The notes beneath the pieces were generated by a model, which was not told where the DNA came from, ran no database searches, and saw nothing but the letters and a program-made list of their open reading frames with translations. The position numbers and the translations under genes are program-made. A DNA stretch of 64,000 nucleotides from Paramoeba atlantica (Eukaryota; Discosea), in contig CDRNVI010000019.1 of the NCBI GenBank assembly GCA_977017575.1, positions 62,001-126,000 on the forward strand, read 5' to 3'. Shown in pieces: positions 27,883 through 37,694 of this stretch. Each line of letters starts with the position of its first letter. Within the stretch, counting starts at the first letter, position 1.

Positions 27883-29337
27883 TCAGTTGCTGAGTCCAAG
27901 CTGACGCAATGAAGGAACTACATCTACTTCTCCAGTGCTGAACATGCAAGGTGCCTGATTCAGGGCTTTTTGAAGTAGACAAAGAACTTGATTAGGTCTG
28001 ACGTTTCCTACAGCATCGAGAACGTCGCATCCAAGCTCTGTAGAATCACTCATACTCAAAGCGCAAGATGCAACATAATCGCTGTAGTCCCTCCTCAGTT
28101 CTAAATTGTCATGATAAAACCTGACAACAGCGCGGTGAAGAGCATGTGCAAAACTTTGTTCGAATAACTTAGCGCCTTTAGCACATTCTTGAACAATATC
28201 TATACCTTTTCTCATGTCCGTTTCGAAATGAAAAGGATCTGATCTTATAGTCAAACCTAATACACCAGCTGTTTCATAAGGATTGTAAAACGTTCTAGCA
28301 CCTTTGTCCAACCCATATTCAAGTCGAGATCCGTCTTGTAGGGCGGTACTCAGAAGCTGGTGAGTGACTAAACCCACTGCGTATTCCTCTGGAGCGCTAG
28401 CTCCAGCAGGTACTATCCAACCTAGAGCGCTAATCGTTTCATTGTCCATCGAAGGCTTAGATGTCATTTCCTTTTGACGCTTTTCAGGGTCAGCCGTTTC
28501 GCGCCCAGGGTGAAACTGCGCACTTTCATTTTTAGTTGAAATAGCCAAAGGAACTTCACTTTCTCGAAAATGGGGAGCCGTTTTTTGGTGTGGATACGGC
28601 GCTGTTTCATATGCTGCTACTAAAGTATCATGATCAATGTTGGTACCTACGATACACATGTTATGGGGGAGAAAACGAGTGCAGTACTGTTTCATTAGGT
28701 GATCTGGAGAGCAGTCGTCATTGCTATGTGGTGGGACAAGACGTGGCTGGCCGAGAGGCTCTTTGTAGAAACCAACGCACTCAAGACGTTGTGTGCAATA
28801 CTCACGTGGAGCTTTCCAGCGCATTTCCTCATACACTGCATCCATCGCATCGCGGTAGCGCTGTACTTCAACTTCCATAAAACGAGGAACAGCTACACAG
28901 TTACACATCATATGGAACAATGTCTGAAACTTGTCGCGCGGCACCTCTACTTTCCAACCAAGAATTTGTTTACGGATTTCAGTGTGCTCAAAACTCGCTC
29001 CTACGGAACGAAGCTGGCGATCGAATTGAAACATAGAGTCCTCCAAGTTCGAAAGCATGAGACCGCAACGCATGACGTAATTAAGCCCGGGGCGAGAAAT
29101 AGGATCATATTTAGCACCAGCTTGTACATTATATATTCCGATGGATGACATACTTTCTCCAAAGTCTTGAGTAATAATTTGCGCCTCATTCGAAGCTGTG
29201 CTTCTTCGAAGTGAAGATTTGGCAGAGGGGGTCAGAGGAGAAATGTCATTATCTGCTTGCCTATATGAGAATCCCCAGGAGAGCTTCGGGTGAACGCTAA
29301 AAGGTGCGATTGATAGTGAAAGACTTCTGCAAAGCAT
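27883..29337 (-). CDS. Catalytically inactive M16 peptidase homologue (bc1 core / MPP-alpha like)
   Basis: 484 residues with a presequence-like leader (MLCRSLSLSIAPFSVH). Two M16 halves are visible: SIGIYNVQAGAKYDPISRPG...RQLRSVGASFEHTEIRKQILGWKVEVPRDKF, and LLSTALQDGSRLEYGLDKG...TAGVLGLTIRSD. The zinc site HxxEH of active M16 enzymes is absent (SRPGLNYVMRCG at that place), as in mitochondrial core protein 2 of cytochrome bc1 and in MPP-alpha. The GxGxxxxRL-like DGSRLEY segment favours a core-2 or MPP-alpha role in the inner membrane or matrix. Which one cannot be told by eye. The leader has a TTTTACTCTCT run but no clear AG before the ATG. Confidence 0.75.
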   Translation of the reverse strand: MLCRSLSLSIAPFSVHPKLSWGFSYRQADNDISPLTPSAKSSLRRSTASNEAQIITQDFGESMSSIGIYNVQAGAKYDPISRPGLNYVMRCGLMLSNLEDSMFQFDRQLRSVGASFEHTEIRKQILGWKVEVPRDKFQTLFHMMCNCVAVPRFMEVEVQRYRDAMDAVYEEMRWKAPREYCTQRLECVGFYKEPLGQPRLVPPHSNDDCSPDHLMKQYCTRFLPHNMCIVGTNIDHDTLVAAYETAPYPHQKTAPHFRESEVPLAISTKNESAQFHPGRETADPEKRQKEMTSKPSMDNETISALGWIVPAGASAPEEYAVGLVTHQLLSTALQDGSRLEYGLDKGARTFYNPYETAGVLGLTIRSDPFHFETDMRKGIDIVQECAKGAKLFEQSFAHALHRAVVRFYHDNLELRRDYSDYVASCALSMSDSTELGCDVLDAVGNVRPNQVLCLLQKALNQAPCMFSTGEVDVVPSLRQLGLSN

Positions 29338-29648
29338 TATTAGAGAGTAAAATTATGTTCACATTTCATTATTGATGTTAATATCAACTTCTGTGTGTGC
29401 AGTTGCATCATTGTTCAACAATATAAGGTAGTTATATTTTTTATATATATACATCATTCCAGTACATGCAGGGTACATGTACAGGGCGTACATGAGAGCC
29501 GTTTACACATTTGCAAAAGGTTCGACGAAAACCCCATACAGACCCTGCTCCCACTTCGGGACCCTGCTCCCACTTCCGCATCTTTTTCAAGGAAAGATTA
29601 CACGCAAAAAAACTTCGTGCCACTGCAAGGAACATAAACTATGGAGTG
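29338..29648. other. Intergenic with a short tandem duplication
   Basis: GACCCTGCTCCCACTTC occurs twice in tandem at about 29540-29577. No gene seen. Confidence 0.45.
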
Positions 29649-32600
29649 CTACCTGGATTCTATCTGTGACAGAGAGTTTATCCATAAATGAGCGTGCTTA
29701 CGCAATTCATTTTGCATGTTTGCGGACTCCACAGTATCCAAAAGCAAACGCGTATCGGTGGCAGACAAACATTTGACGATGCGCAAAGAAGATAACCAAT
29801 CTTCCGTGTTTTTCAGGAGGAGCTGCACGATGGAGGCAAGTAATTTAATATCAATCTTGTTTCTCACTTTAGCTTGTGTTTTTGAGACACCAGTAAGAGA
29901 CATCGGAGCTGAAGACTCCTCAAGAGCAGGCTTTTCACGTAACATGAATTCTGCAGCAGTGAGTGCACACATCCAAAACGCATATGTACCTGCTCGTATT
30001 TGAATTTCCTTCAACTGTTTCAGTAAAAAAACAGATAACATTAGAGAAGAAAATGTGTGACACAGCGCGCTAAAAGTTTTAACTAGAGCAGGAACACACC
30101 CGTGATGAAATTTACGCAGCACGACGATCACAACCTTGGCATCCACGAGTCGCACAAGTTTGCGACTTCGAAGGACTCGTAATGACTCACTCCAGGACCA
30201 ATGAGTTTGTGAAAGTAAGGAGCACAGCTCTGTTGCGGAGTTTACGTGACTTAACGCCTGTAAAAGTGCGCTCTGTTCCTGCGCTGCCATGTAAACGGGC
30301 ATCAAATCCGTTTGAGGCCCTCGGGCATCAACATAATGCTCATATATTTGTAACGCGCGCTGTGCTTTGCCGGTATGAAGTAGTTGACTCATAATCAATT
30401 GCAGAAATCGATGTCTGATACCCAGAGAACACAAAGGTTTTATGTGTTCCATTACACGGGTAGCATATTCCCAATTCGATGAAGTGAGTATGTTCAACCA
30501 TCTAAGAAGAATAGATGAATTCTCGAACACCACTGAGTGATTTTTCGCAAACAGTAGTACCGCTATCCACCAGCTATCCCTACTAATTCTCGAAATAGAA
30601 GTAAGTAATTGAGCTGCCAATGCTTCTTTGACTTCCTTTCGGACCGTTTCTTGTCTTCCCAAAAGATTCAAACATTGTCTCCAGCTTAACTTCTTCGTGG
30701 AAAGTAAATCTTGCTGAAGGGCAATATCCTGTAGGGAAAACCACCACTCCTGCTTTAGGTCTAACGAACGTTCAATTAGCTTTGAAGAAAGATCAACAGA
30801 TATTCGCGGCGCACGACAATGTAAGCATAATCGCAACAACGACGCAACTCGGTGATCCGTTAAAAATCGTTTTCCTACTCGCTCATGCATCCAATTTGCA
30901 AGTGCTAGGACGGTTTTATTCTTATTGCTGTTCATTAAAGAGTGTAGACAAGAATACGCAATTGTAGGCAATAACTTCTCCGGGTGTGGTAGCTTCAATA
31001 AAACCTGCAATCCGACACTCCAATGAAAATAAAATAACTCCGTTTGTGCGTCCGCTTGAATTTCATCTGTGCAATTGATGCCAACGCGTGGTACTTCGTT
31101 TGATTCTCTAGACCCCTTTTGAAGACTTAAATCCATGGCGAATATTTGAAAAGCGTGTTGAATCAGTCCGGGTCGGTTGATCGATACATTTACAAGCACT
31201 TGACACCACTTTTTCAACGATCTTCTCGATATGCTGAGAGATAGAAAGGATGAGAGAATAATTTTCCATGGTGCACCACAAAAGTAGGCACTGCCCCACA
31301 AATCATTGAGCAAATCTGATTCACCAGGTGCATGAGTATTAACCAATGTGAGGGCATCCTGCCACATGAAGCACGCAGACCCATGAGGAGTGTCAACGAG
31401 GACTCTAGAAAGCATTAGACGCTCCAGCAGAACATCTAATGGAGCGGGAAAATAATTTGTCGTAATCAAGCTCGCAGCTTCTTTCCAAGAAATATTACAA
31501 CGCAAAATCTCTCGAAGACTTTCGTGAAGCATTCTTTTTGCAGACGCATAAACTTTCACTCCTTTGCATAAGAGACCGTACGGCAATGCGGTGGAAACAA
31601 GAATTTGCTGCTTTTCCTTTTTGGCTTGCTTGAGAACGGAAAAGTATTTTTCGATGATATCCGACGGAATACTGCCCCAAGGTACGTCTACAGTTTTCAA
31701 AATCTCATAATTTCGCAATAAACATTCCGAATTACGAGATAAAAGATCGAAAAATGCTAAATTAAGTGCAGAATACGTGAGGTTCAAAGAAAAGTCAAAG
31801 CGACCTTCCGCATTCTCTAGTTCGCTCTTTCGTAAAAATAACATTGATAAGGCCGTAAGTAGTAGGGAAGATGTTCCTGGAAGATCGCAATCACCACGCC
31901 CACAAATAGTACGGAGGGAGCAAGCAACTAACCGTTGATCTGAAGAGAAATTAATGGCTGTGATACATAGTTTGATACACAAAGTAATTTCCTTATGATC
32001 TAGCAGTATCATTACCACTTCGCGCAAATATCCCATGATTGCTCTCTCACATGATGACAATTTGTGCGCCATTATAACGATATTTGCTGAGCTGCTGCAA
32101 CCTAAAACAAGCTGTTCAGTTTGATCTACGATAAACTTCCAGTTGCGCGCTTCTAAGTGCTGTTTAAGCTTGCGATGCTCTGGACTATCGCAAACGCTTA
32201 GTGGAGGGAGGGGAATGTTGAAATCAAGACACGCGCGCCATGTGGACCGCCTAAGCCTATGATACAGAAGAGCAGTTCGCAGAACTTCTTTTACAGGTTG
32301 AGCAGCTTCTTTTTGGCCAGCATTTGGGAGCTGCGAGCCACTTTTCAAAAAACCTCTGTTATAGAGGTTTTCATAGTCGTGAACCTCAGGTATGATCCCA
32401 AATGCAACGAAATCCAAAAGACAGTCTAATGGGTTCATCGTTACACTAATAATTTCTGACAGGCAGTGACTCAAAAAACTGGATTCAAGTTCAGCGAGCT
32501 CGTTTGCGCTTCTCTGACATTCCTTCTTCAATGAGACAAGATCCTTTTGCTGCACTTTCCGAAGCCAGCTCGGTATCAGCTGTGCTTCATTAGCAGAAAT

Positions 32601-35600
32601 CTTATGCACAGTTATATCAAAGCATATGACACACATTATCAGGAGTTTCATACCTTGGCGGATCGGCACTTTTTTGAATATGATCTGATGTATCAGTGCA
32701 TCCAATGAAGCATGAGCAATATTCTTTTCATGCCCTTGCCTAAGTTGTAGATACAGCCGAAATACATAAGGAGCAAACCTCGCGCAAGACATGGATGTAA
32801 TTAGTGCACCACAATTTTCGATTGTTATTGTTGGTCTCTTGGACAAAAACATGGATAGTAAGTGAGCCTTTTCTTTTTGATGATTTGGCGAATATTGATC
32901 CAGAACAGATAAGGCGTGCAATACGCAAGTTATGTCGTGCGAGGGTACAGATGAATAATTGTATGCCATAATGCCAAGAGCAGCTTCCCACTGTGTAGAG
33001 AGAACCGATAGTGCTAATCGAAATACTTTTACAGAAATGCGAAATCGTGAAAGGACGGTGGGGTATGAAGGATGCTCGTAAACGAGCTTAAAAGTCCACA
33101 GAGCTATTTCCCAAGCACCCAGTTTTTTAGCCTGCAAAATAAAACTTTCAAAGTTGCAACGAATCCAATCCATTACATCTTTCCTCGCACAGAAACAACT
33201 AAGACGGTTTCGCAATTTATCAGTAATTTCGGATGCGCTGAAAAAAGAAATACATGTAGTTGTGTCATGTACTGCGGAATTCCTCCTTTTACCGTCACAA
33301 ATATAAGTACTAGACTCTTCAATGGCTACCCGATGCGCAATACAGTGTCCACTAAGAGCAGATTGCAAAACAACGTCGGCTTCACTAGAAGACAAAGGGT
33401 CCTGCAGCCACTTCCAAAGGAGACTCGGCAAAGCGGGTGATGAGAATTTTGCGTAACCGATTTTTATTAAAAGCGCTTCCCGAATTGCTGGAGTCGCATT
33501 TTCAGTGATTAGGTGAAGAACTGCGTCTTGTTTCTCGGGAACTAAAAATAGAAAGTGAGGTACAAGAGTGGACAAACATGAGTCTATTTCGGAAATATTT
33601 CGTCTTATAGCTAATGGAAACCGGTTAACTACGTCACCTAGTATAAATGCTAGCTCATGCGAAGAACTAGACTGTATTTTTTCAGCCATGCTTCGCAACA
33701 AAATTCTTAGCACCGACTGAGCTTCTAGCGTACTACTATTGCTTATATTCCACATTAGATATAGTGTGTGCAATTGTTTTAGAGAAAACACACGATTTCC
33801 GTGCCTCAATAGCTTTGTAAAGATATTCGCTGGTATTTCTCGTAAGAATAAAGTGGAAAGCAAATAGGCTTCATGATATGCTCCAATCTCAAGTATGCTA
33901 TCCACCTGTTTAATGACGGAATTCTCGAACTCGATTCGTAAAAGTTCAGTATCGCTTTGAGCATCAGTGACATTGCTGTCTAGGGCATCTAAAAATCGAG
34001 TTTTTTCGCAAGTTGATTCGTTCCACTGTAGTGCCGTACCGGAGGAGTATGACAGAGCACGGAATACGACTAAAGCTGATACCCAGTCCTGAGTTTTGGA
34101 TGCAATATTGCTCTGATCCACAATAGTAGATTTGAGGTTGTCACTATAACGAAGTCTAGCCTTCTTATCGTACAAATTATGTAATCGAGCCCTTGTTTGC
34201 CTTTCGCCAACATCATTTTCCCATATTTTCATTAAGGGCATAAAATATTCATGTATCGGCAGGTCATTAGGATTCCGTTTTCCCAACATCCATAGTGCTT
34301 CTCCAAAAGAGAAGCACAGTGCGTGCGCAATTAAGAGTTTCTTTAGAGGAGTGTTGTTGTCTAGGCGCTCGAGACATTCATGGAGATAAAAATAGAACCT
34401 GTTTCTGTCAAGAAGAGGAAGAACCGCAGCAACAACGGATGGGCACTCACGTATGGCCAAGCTACTGCCAAAATAAAGCTTTAAGGCTTGTAACCAAGCA
34501 TTCTCTGCCCGTAACGTACCGATACGAGTTTCTATGTTACTGCGCATGACATTAAGCTGACTGTCATACTGTAGTACGCAACGGGCGGCCAATTTGTAAA
34601 GAAAATTCAATTTATTTGCTATTTGTGCATCACATCTTATGTATTCTGCGCTTTCAGTGCGTATTATATCGTGCCTTGCTATGTGTGCATGACACAACTC
34701 GATTAGGGAATAGTAAGAATCAGTTCGCATTTCGTAAGCACATACAAGAGATTCTTTTGCGAACCAGCAAACGAAGTATATACTATCTGGCACCGTTCCG
34801 GATAATAGAAGAAGCGTGTCGAATACTAGTAGGAGATAATGTCGTGTCTGAACACTTGTAGATAATTTGTACAGCTTCGTAGCTTCAAGCCAGGATAGAT
34901 TCGCGAGGTATGAACTACTTCTGGCGTGATTTTTCATCTGGGGTATAATATAGCTCATGCAGCTTTCCACATAGCTTATCATGTGCTCAGTCTCACAACG
35001 TCCTTTTTGTATTTCACGCATAGCAAGTTGCAAAGCGTTTGTCCAGAGAGAATTCCTATGATAACTCCTTATAAGAACACTGCTGTGCATAAAATTTGGA
35101 TCTATGATAGTTCGATATAATTTCAAAGTAACATTCCACGGAGCATCCACGAATCGTTGATCAAACATCTCGTACAATATTCTCAGAGGGAACGCTTGAG
35201 CTATGGTATCCTTTGATTGCTGCCATGAGTGTCCGTGCATCCTGCCCCATAAATGTGTAGACGTCGAACTCTCCAGACCTTGAAGTGAACTACAAGCGCG
35301 ATACACAATGCCAAGAAAAAACAATGATGTCATCCAAGATGCAGATTGGAAATGTGACTGCGAATACATTAAAGCTTCGTTCACCCTCCTCGAACATATC
35401 CACAAAACCGCTATCGTTGGAGGACGTCTGGTAAAGTCTATCCGACATAGGACATTTGATGAGATGCTCAAAGCCCTCTGCCAAGGATGTTCGTGAGACA
35501 GAATATAAGCCAGCAAGACAAGCGTACCTGAGGAAAAGGTTCCTCGACGAGGCATACCCGACAAGCATTTCTCCCATGAAAGATTTGATCCGAGAATCCG

Positions 35601-35774
35601 GTTTCGAACAGAAAAATCATCGAGATTAAATAACTCCGAGTAATTGTTTGTGTCACTTGGTCTTAAAGACCCATTTTGACCCAATGCAGATATGTTACGA
35701 TTTTGCGAATAATGTACATCGAGATTATGTAAGCCAATGTTGTGTTTGTATCTCTGCAAGCATTGTTTCCACAT
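29649..35774 (-). CDS. Giant PPR-like helical repeat protein with periodic tryptophans
   Basis: An uninterrupted frame of 2041 residues, almost wholly helical. A short motif, aromatic-Trp-x-x-Ala/Cys/Ser-Leu, recurs more than twenty times at PPR-like spacing: SWEKCL, PWQRAL, LWTNAL, SWLEAT, AWLQAL, DWVSAL, AWEIAL, QWEAAL, TWRACL, SWKEAA, MWQDAL, SWRQCL, NWEYAT, SWSESL, DWLSSL. Kinetoplastid PPR proteins characteristically carry this Trp in the first helix. PPR arrays bind single-stranded RNA, usually in mitochondria, so a role in mitochondrial RNA processing or ribosome assembly is likely but inferred. No other domain is visible. The N-terminus MWKQCLQRYKHNIGLHN could be a targeting peptide. 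At over 50 possible repeats it would be among the longest PPR-type proteins. Confidence 0.75.
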   Translation of the reverse strand: MWKQCLQRYKHNIGLHNLDVHYSQNRNISALGQNGSLRPSDTNNYSELFNLDDFSVRNRILGSNLSWEKCLSGMPRRGTFSSGTLVLLAYILSHEHPWQRALSISSNVLCRIDFTRRPPTIAVLWICSRRVNEALMYSQSHFQSASWMTSLFFLGIVYRACSSLQGLESSTSTHLWGRMHGHSWQQSKDTIAQAFPLRILYEMFDQRFVDAPWNVTLKLYRTIIDPNFMHSSVLIRSYHRNSLWTNALQLAMREIQKGRCETEHMISYVESCMSYIIPQMKNHARSSSYLANLSWLEATKLYKLSTSVQTRHYLLLVFDTLLLLSGTVPDSIYFVCWFAKESLVCAYEMRTDSYYSLIELCHAHIARHDIIRTESAEYIRCDAQIANKLNFLYKLAARCVLQYDSQLNVMRSNIETRIGTLRAENAWLQALKLYFGSSLAIRECPSVVAAVLPLLDRNRFYFYLHECLERLDNNTPLKKLLIAHALCFSFGEALWMLGKRNPNDLPIHEYFMPLMKIWENDVGERQTRARLHNLYDKKARLRYSDNLKSTIVDQSNIASKTQDWVSALVVFRALSYSSGTALQWNESTCEKTRFLDALDSNVTDAQSDTELLRIEFENSVIKQVDSILEIGAYHEAYLLSTLFLREIPANIFTKLLRHGNRVFSLKQLHTLYLMWNISNSSTLEAQSVLRILLRSMAEKIQSSSSHELAFILGDVVNRFPLAIRRNISEIDSCLSTLVPHFLFLVPEKQDAVLHLITENATPAIREALLIKIGYAKFSSPALPSLLWKWLQDPLSSSEADVVLQSALSGHCIAHRVAIEESSTYICDGKRRNSAVHDTTTCISFFSASEITDKLRNRLSCFCARKDVMDWIRCNFESFILQAKKLGAWEIALWTFKLVYEHPSYPTVLSRFRISVKVFRLALSVLSTQWEAALGIMAYNYSSVPSHDITCVLHALSVLDQYSPNHQKEKAHLLSMFLSKRPTITIENCGALITSMSCARFAPYVFRLYLQLRQGHEKNIAHASLDALIHQIIFKKVPIRQGMKLLIMCVICFDITVHKISANEAQLIPSWLRKVQQKDLVSLKKECQRSANELAELESSFLSHCLSEIISVTMNPLDCLLDFVAFGIIPEVHDYENLYNRGFLKSGSQLPNAGQKEAAQPVKEVLRTALLYHRLRRSTWRACLDFNIPLPPLSVCDSPEHRKLKQHLEARNWKFIVDQTEQLVLGCSSSANIVIMAHKLSSCERAIMGYLREVVMILLDHKEITLCIKLCITAINFSSDQRLVACSLRTICGRGDCDLPGTSSLLLTALSMLFLRKSELENAEGRFDFSLNLTYSALNLAFFDLLSRNSECLLRNYEILKTVDVPWGSIPSDIIEKYFSVLKQAKKEKQQILVSTALPYGLLCKGVKVYASAKRMLHESLREILRCNISWKEAASLITTNYFPAPLDVLLERLMLSRVLVDTPHGSACFMWQDALTLVNTHAPGESDLLNDLWGSAYFCGAPWKIILSSFLSLSISRRSLKKWCQVLVNVSINRPGLIQHAFQIFAMDLSLQKGSRESNEVPRVGINCTDEIQADAQTELFYFHWSVGLQVLLKLPHPEKLLPTIAYSCLHSLMNSNKNKTVLALANWMHERVGKRFLTDHRVASLLRLCLHCRAPRISVDLSSKLIERSLDLKQEWWFSLQDIALQQDLLSTKKLSWRQCLNLLGRQETVRKEVKEALAAQLLTSISRISRDSWWIAVLLFAKNHSVVFENSSILLRWLNILTSSNWEYATRVMEHIKPLCSLGIRHRFLQLIMSQLLHTGKAQRALQIYEHYVDARGPQTDLMPVYMAAQEQSALLQALSHVNSATELCSLLSQTHWSWSESLRVLRSRKLVRLVDAKVVIVVLRKFHHGCVPALVKTFSALCHTFSSLMLSVFLLKQLKEIQIRAGTYAFWMCALTAAEFMLREKPALEESSAPMSLTGVSKTQAKVRNKIDIKLLASIVQLLLKNTEDWLSSLRIVKCLSATDTRLLLDTVESANMQNELRKHAHLWINSLSQIESR

Positions 35775-36079
35775 GCTGAGTACCTATTATGTTCTCTCAG
35801 ATGCCTCGATTCTCGGCATGTGTTTAATTTCCAAACTCGTCATTCAAGAAAAAGAAGCAACACGAATTCGCGATCATACCTGTTGTCGAGCTAGTGCAAA
35901 ATGTCCTTACGAGTACCCGCATTCAAGGCGCAGAGAAAACGCAGGGAGATGCATCCAATAAATGTACAAAGAAGTATCAGATCAATTATCGCCAACCATT
36001 TCATTGTATCAATTCGACATGTAGATTTGCAAACTATTTGTTCGCTGTAATTCTGTTGATAATATCAATAGTAAATGTT
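35775..36079. other. Intergenic, nothing recognised
   Basis: 305 bp between the PPR-like gene and the SNARE gene; only short shadow frames. Confidence 0.5.
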
Positions 36080-36484
36080 TTATCTCTTTTTGAAACAACC
36101 TGCCTCATACAAAATATAAATCATCACAACTAGTAATATGCAAAAACAAATGCCATATGCTATCATACGACTTTTCCCCAAGTTCTTTAGGGCGTAACGG
36201 ACTTGAGAGCCCAAATTATCCACCGACTGCTGTGTGTGTGATATTTTTAGCGTAGAATCTTGCAGTGCACGTCCTTGTGTGTGTAGTTCATCTTGAATTT
36301 GGCGCGCATTCTCATGGAGACGACCAACTCCAATTTCTATTCGATTTACAGCGCTATCTATAACGTCGTCTTGCTCTCGAAATTCTGAAAGAATATTTCT
36401 AGCTTCGAAGTGCTTAAAGGCAGACATTTGAGAAGGGCTCTTGAAATGAGATTCCGAATCAGGAGGTATGAATTCGCTTCTCAT
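36080..36484 (-). CDS. Qc-type SNARE protein
   Basis: 134 residues: a short N-terminal part, one SNARE helix (about 38-102, heptads EQDDVIDSAVNRIEIGVGRLHENARQ... with a glutamine, Q70, at the central layer) and a C-terminal membrane anchor (107-126, MIAYGICFCILLVVMIYILY). The absence of a long N-terminal domain and the single helix suggest a Qc protein of the Bet1/syntaxin-8 kind, acting in ER-Golgi or endosomal fusion. Which one cannot be settled by eye. Confidence 0.75.
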   Translation of the reverse strand: MRSEFIPPDSESHFKSPSQMSAFKHFEARNILSEFREQDDVIDSAVNRIEIGVGRLHENARQIQDELHTQGRALQDSTLKISHTQQSVDNLGSQVRYALKNLGKSRMIAYGICFCILLVVMIYILYEAGCFKKR

Positions 36485-36733
36485 TAAATTTTTTTATTTG
36501 CACTTTGAAGCAAATTTGATACATTTTACAGAAATCAAATATCGTTGAATCAAACTTATAATAATTACAATAATCTGTCATGAATAAATTTTCATGTGAG
36601 TGAGCCCAAATACCGACCTACAATATCCTTTAGCGAAACCGTATTATCTAATTACAGTACCCTTTAAAAAACCGTATTGTTACCCACAAACTTCATCTAA
36701 AGAAATTTGCATCATCACATTTTATAGTAAAAT

Positions 36734-37534
36734 TTATACTATGACTGTAGAAGGGATAAAGCCTTCCACGTATTCGTCAATGTTATTTCCAAGTAAGTGT
36801 AATGAACGAAGATTGCGCGGAAGCTTTCGTAAATCCAAAACTCCTGAAAATCGGTTCTGAGCCAAACTTAGCTTCGTCATGCCTCGTGGCAAAGATGTCA
36901 ACTCGGGACAAGAGGATAAATCATTTCCATCCAATAGCAGCAGTGTGAGTGTATCGGGGAGAGTACGTAAATCTACGCTTCCATGAAAGTTGTTGCGAGA
37001 GAGCTGAAGCATTAGAAGGAGAGGTGGCAAGGCCTCAAGAGCTAAAGTCCCACTGAAGCGATTCGCGGAAGCGTTCAGAAGCGATATGCTCTGCGGAAGA
37101 TGCGACAGGTTGAGCGGCCCGTCCAAAACGTTGTCGTGTAGCCAGAGTTCAGAAAGCTTGGGGGGTAGTGTAGTGGTGTCCACAGAGCCCCGCAGTTGAT
37201 GACGGTAGGGATGCTCCGCGTTCACCAGTAGAATGCGAAGTGTCCAGGGCAGATATTTCCAAACGAGGACGCCTGAGAGATTGTGCCCCTCTATCTTTAT
37301 TACCACCTCTTCCGCATCACATATGACACCCATCCAAGAACACACAGCGGTGGAGGCAGACCATGAATCATGCTTGTTGTCAAGCTCCGCAAGAAGTTTT
37401 TCCATTTCTATTTGAGCCGGCAGCGTGGCACTCGAGATTTTCCCCACTCGTCGCCGTTTCTTCGGGTTATAACTATCAGCAAAAAGAAATCCAGAAGCTT
37501 GAAAAGTGGAAAACACCAAGATACCCGAAAACAT
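36734..37534 (-). CDS. Leucine-rich repeat protein of the kinetoplastid secreted type
   Basis: 266 residues. A possible signal peptide (MFSGILVFSTFQASGFLFA) is followed by a cap CSWMGVICDAEEVVIKIEG, the plant-LRR-like WxGVxC motif, and then about six LRRs of the form LPxxLxxLxLxxNxFxGxxxL (for example LPDTLTLLLLDGNDLSS, LPRGMTKLSLAQNRFSG, LPRNLRSLHLLGNNI). This cap-plus-LRR form is common in kinetoplastid surface proteins such as Leishmania proteophosphoglycan. There is no membrane anchor, so it may be secreted. An acceptor AG lies either upstream of the ATG or a little inside the frame, so the start is uncertain. Confidence 0.75.
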   Translation of the reverse strand: MFSGILVFSTFQASGFLFADSYNPKKRRRVGKISSATLPAQIEMEKLLAELDNKHDSWSASTAVCSWMGVICDAEEVVIKIEGHNLSGVLVWKYLPWTLRILLVNAEHPYRHQLRGSVDTTTLPPKLSELWLHDNVLDGPLNLSHLPQSISLLNASANRFSGTLALEALPPLLLMLQLSRNNFHGSVDLRTLPDTLTLLLLDGNDLSSCPELTSLPRGMTKLSLAQNRFSGVLDLRKLPRNLRSLHLLGNNIDEYVEGFIPSTVIV

Positions 37535-37694
37535 TCAAAAAAAGAGAAGAAAACGACTTCAAAAAATACCTTTTACTTTGTTTCTCGTCTCCTAACGTAA
37601 CAGGTAAATAAATTTGTGAATGTCGTATACCTCCCTCTTTTGTTAGCCCTACTTTATCTCACTCCAACATTGTTCGTCCGGCTTTTCCGCTTCT

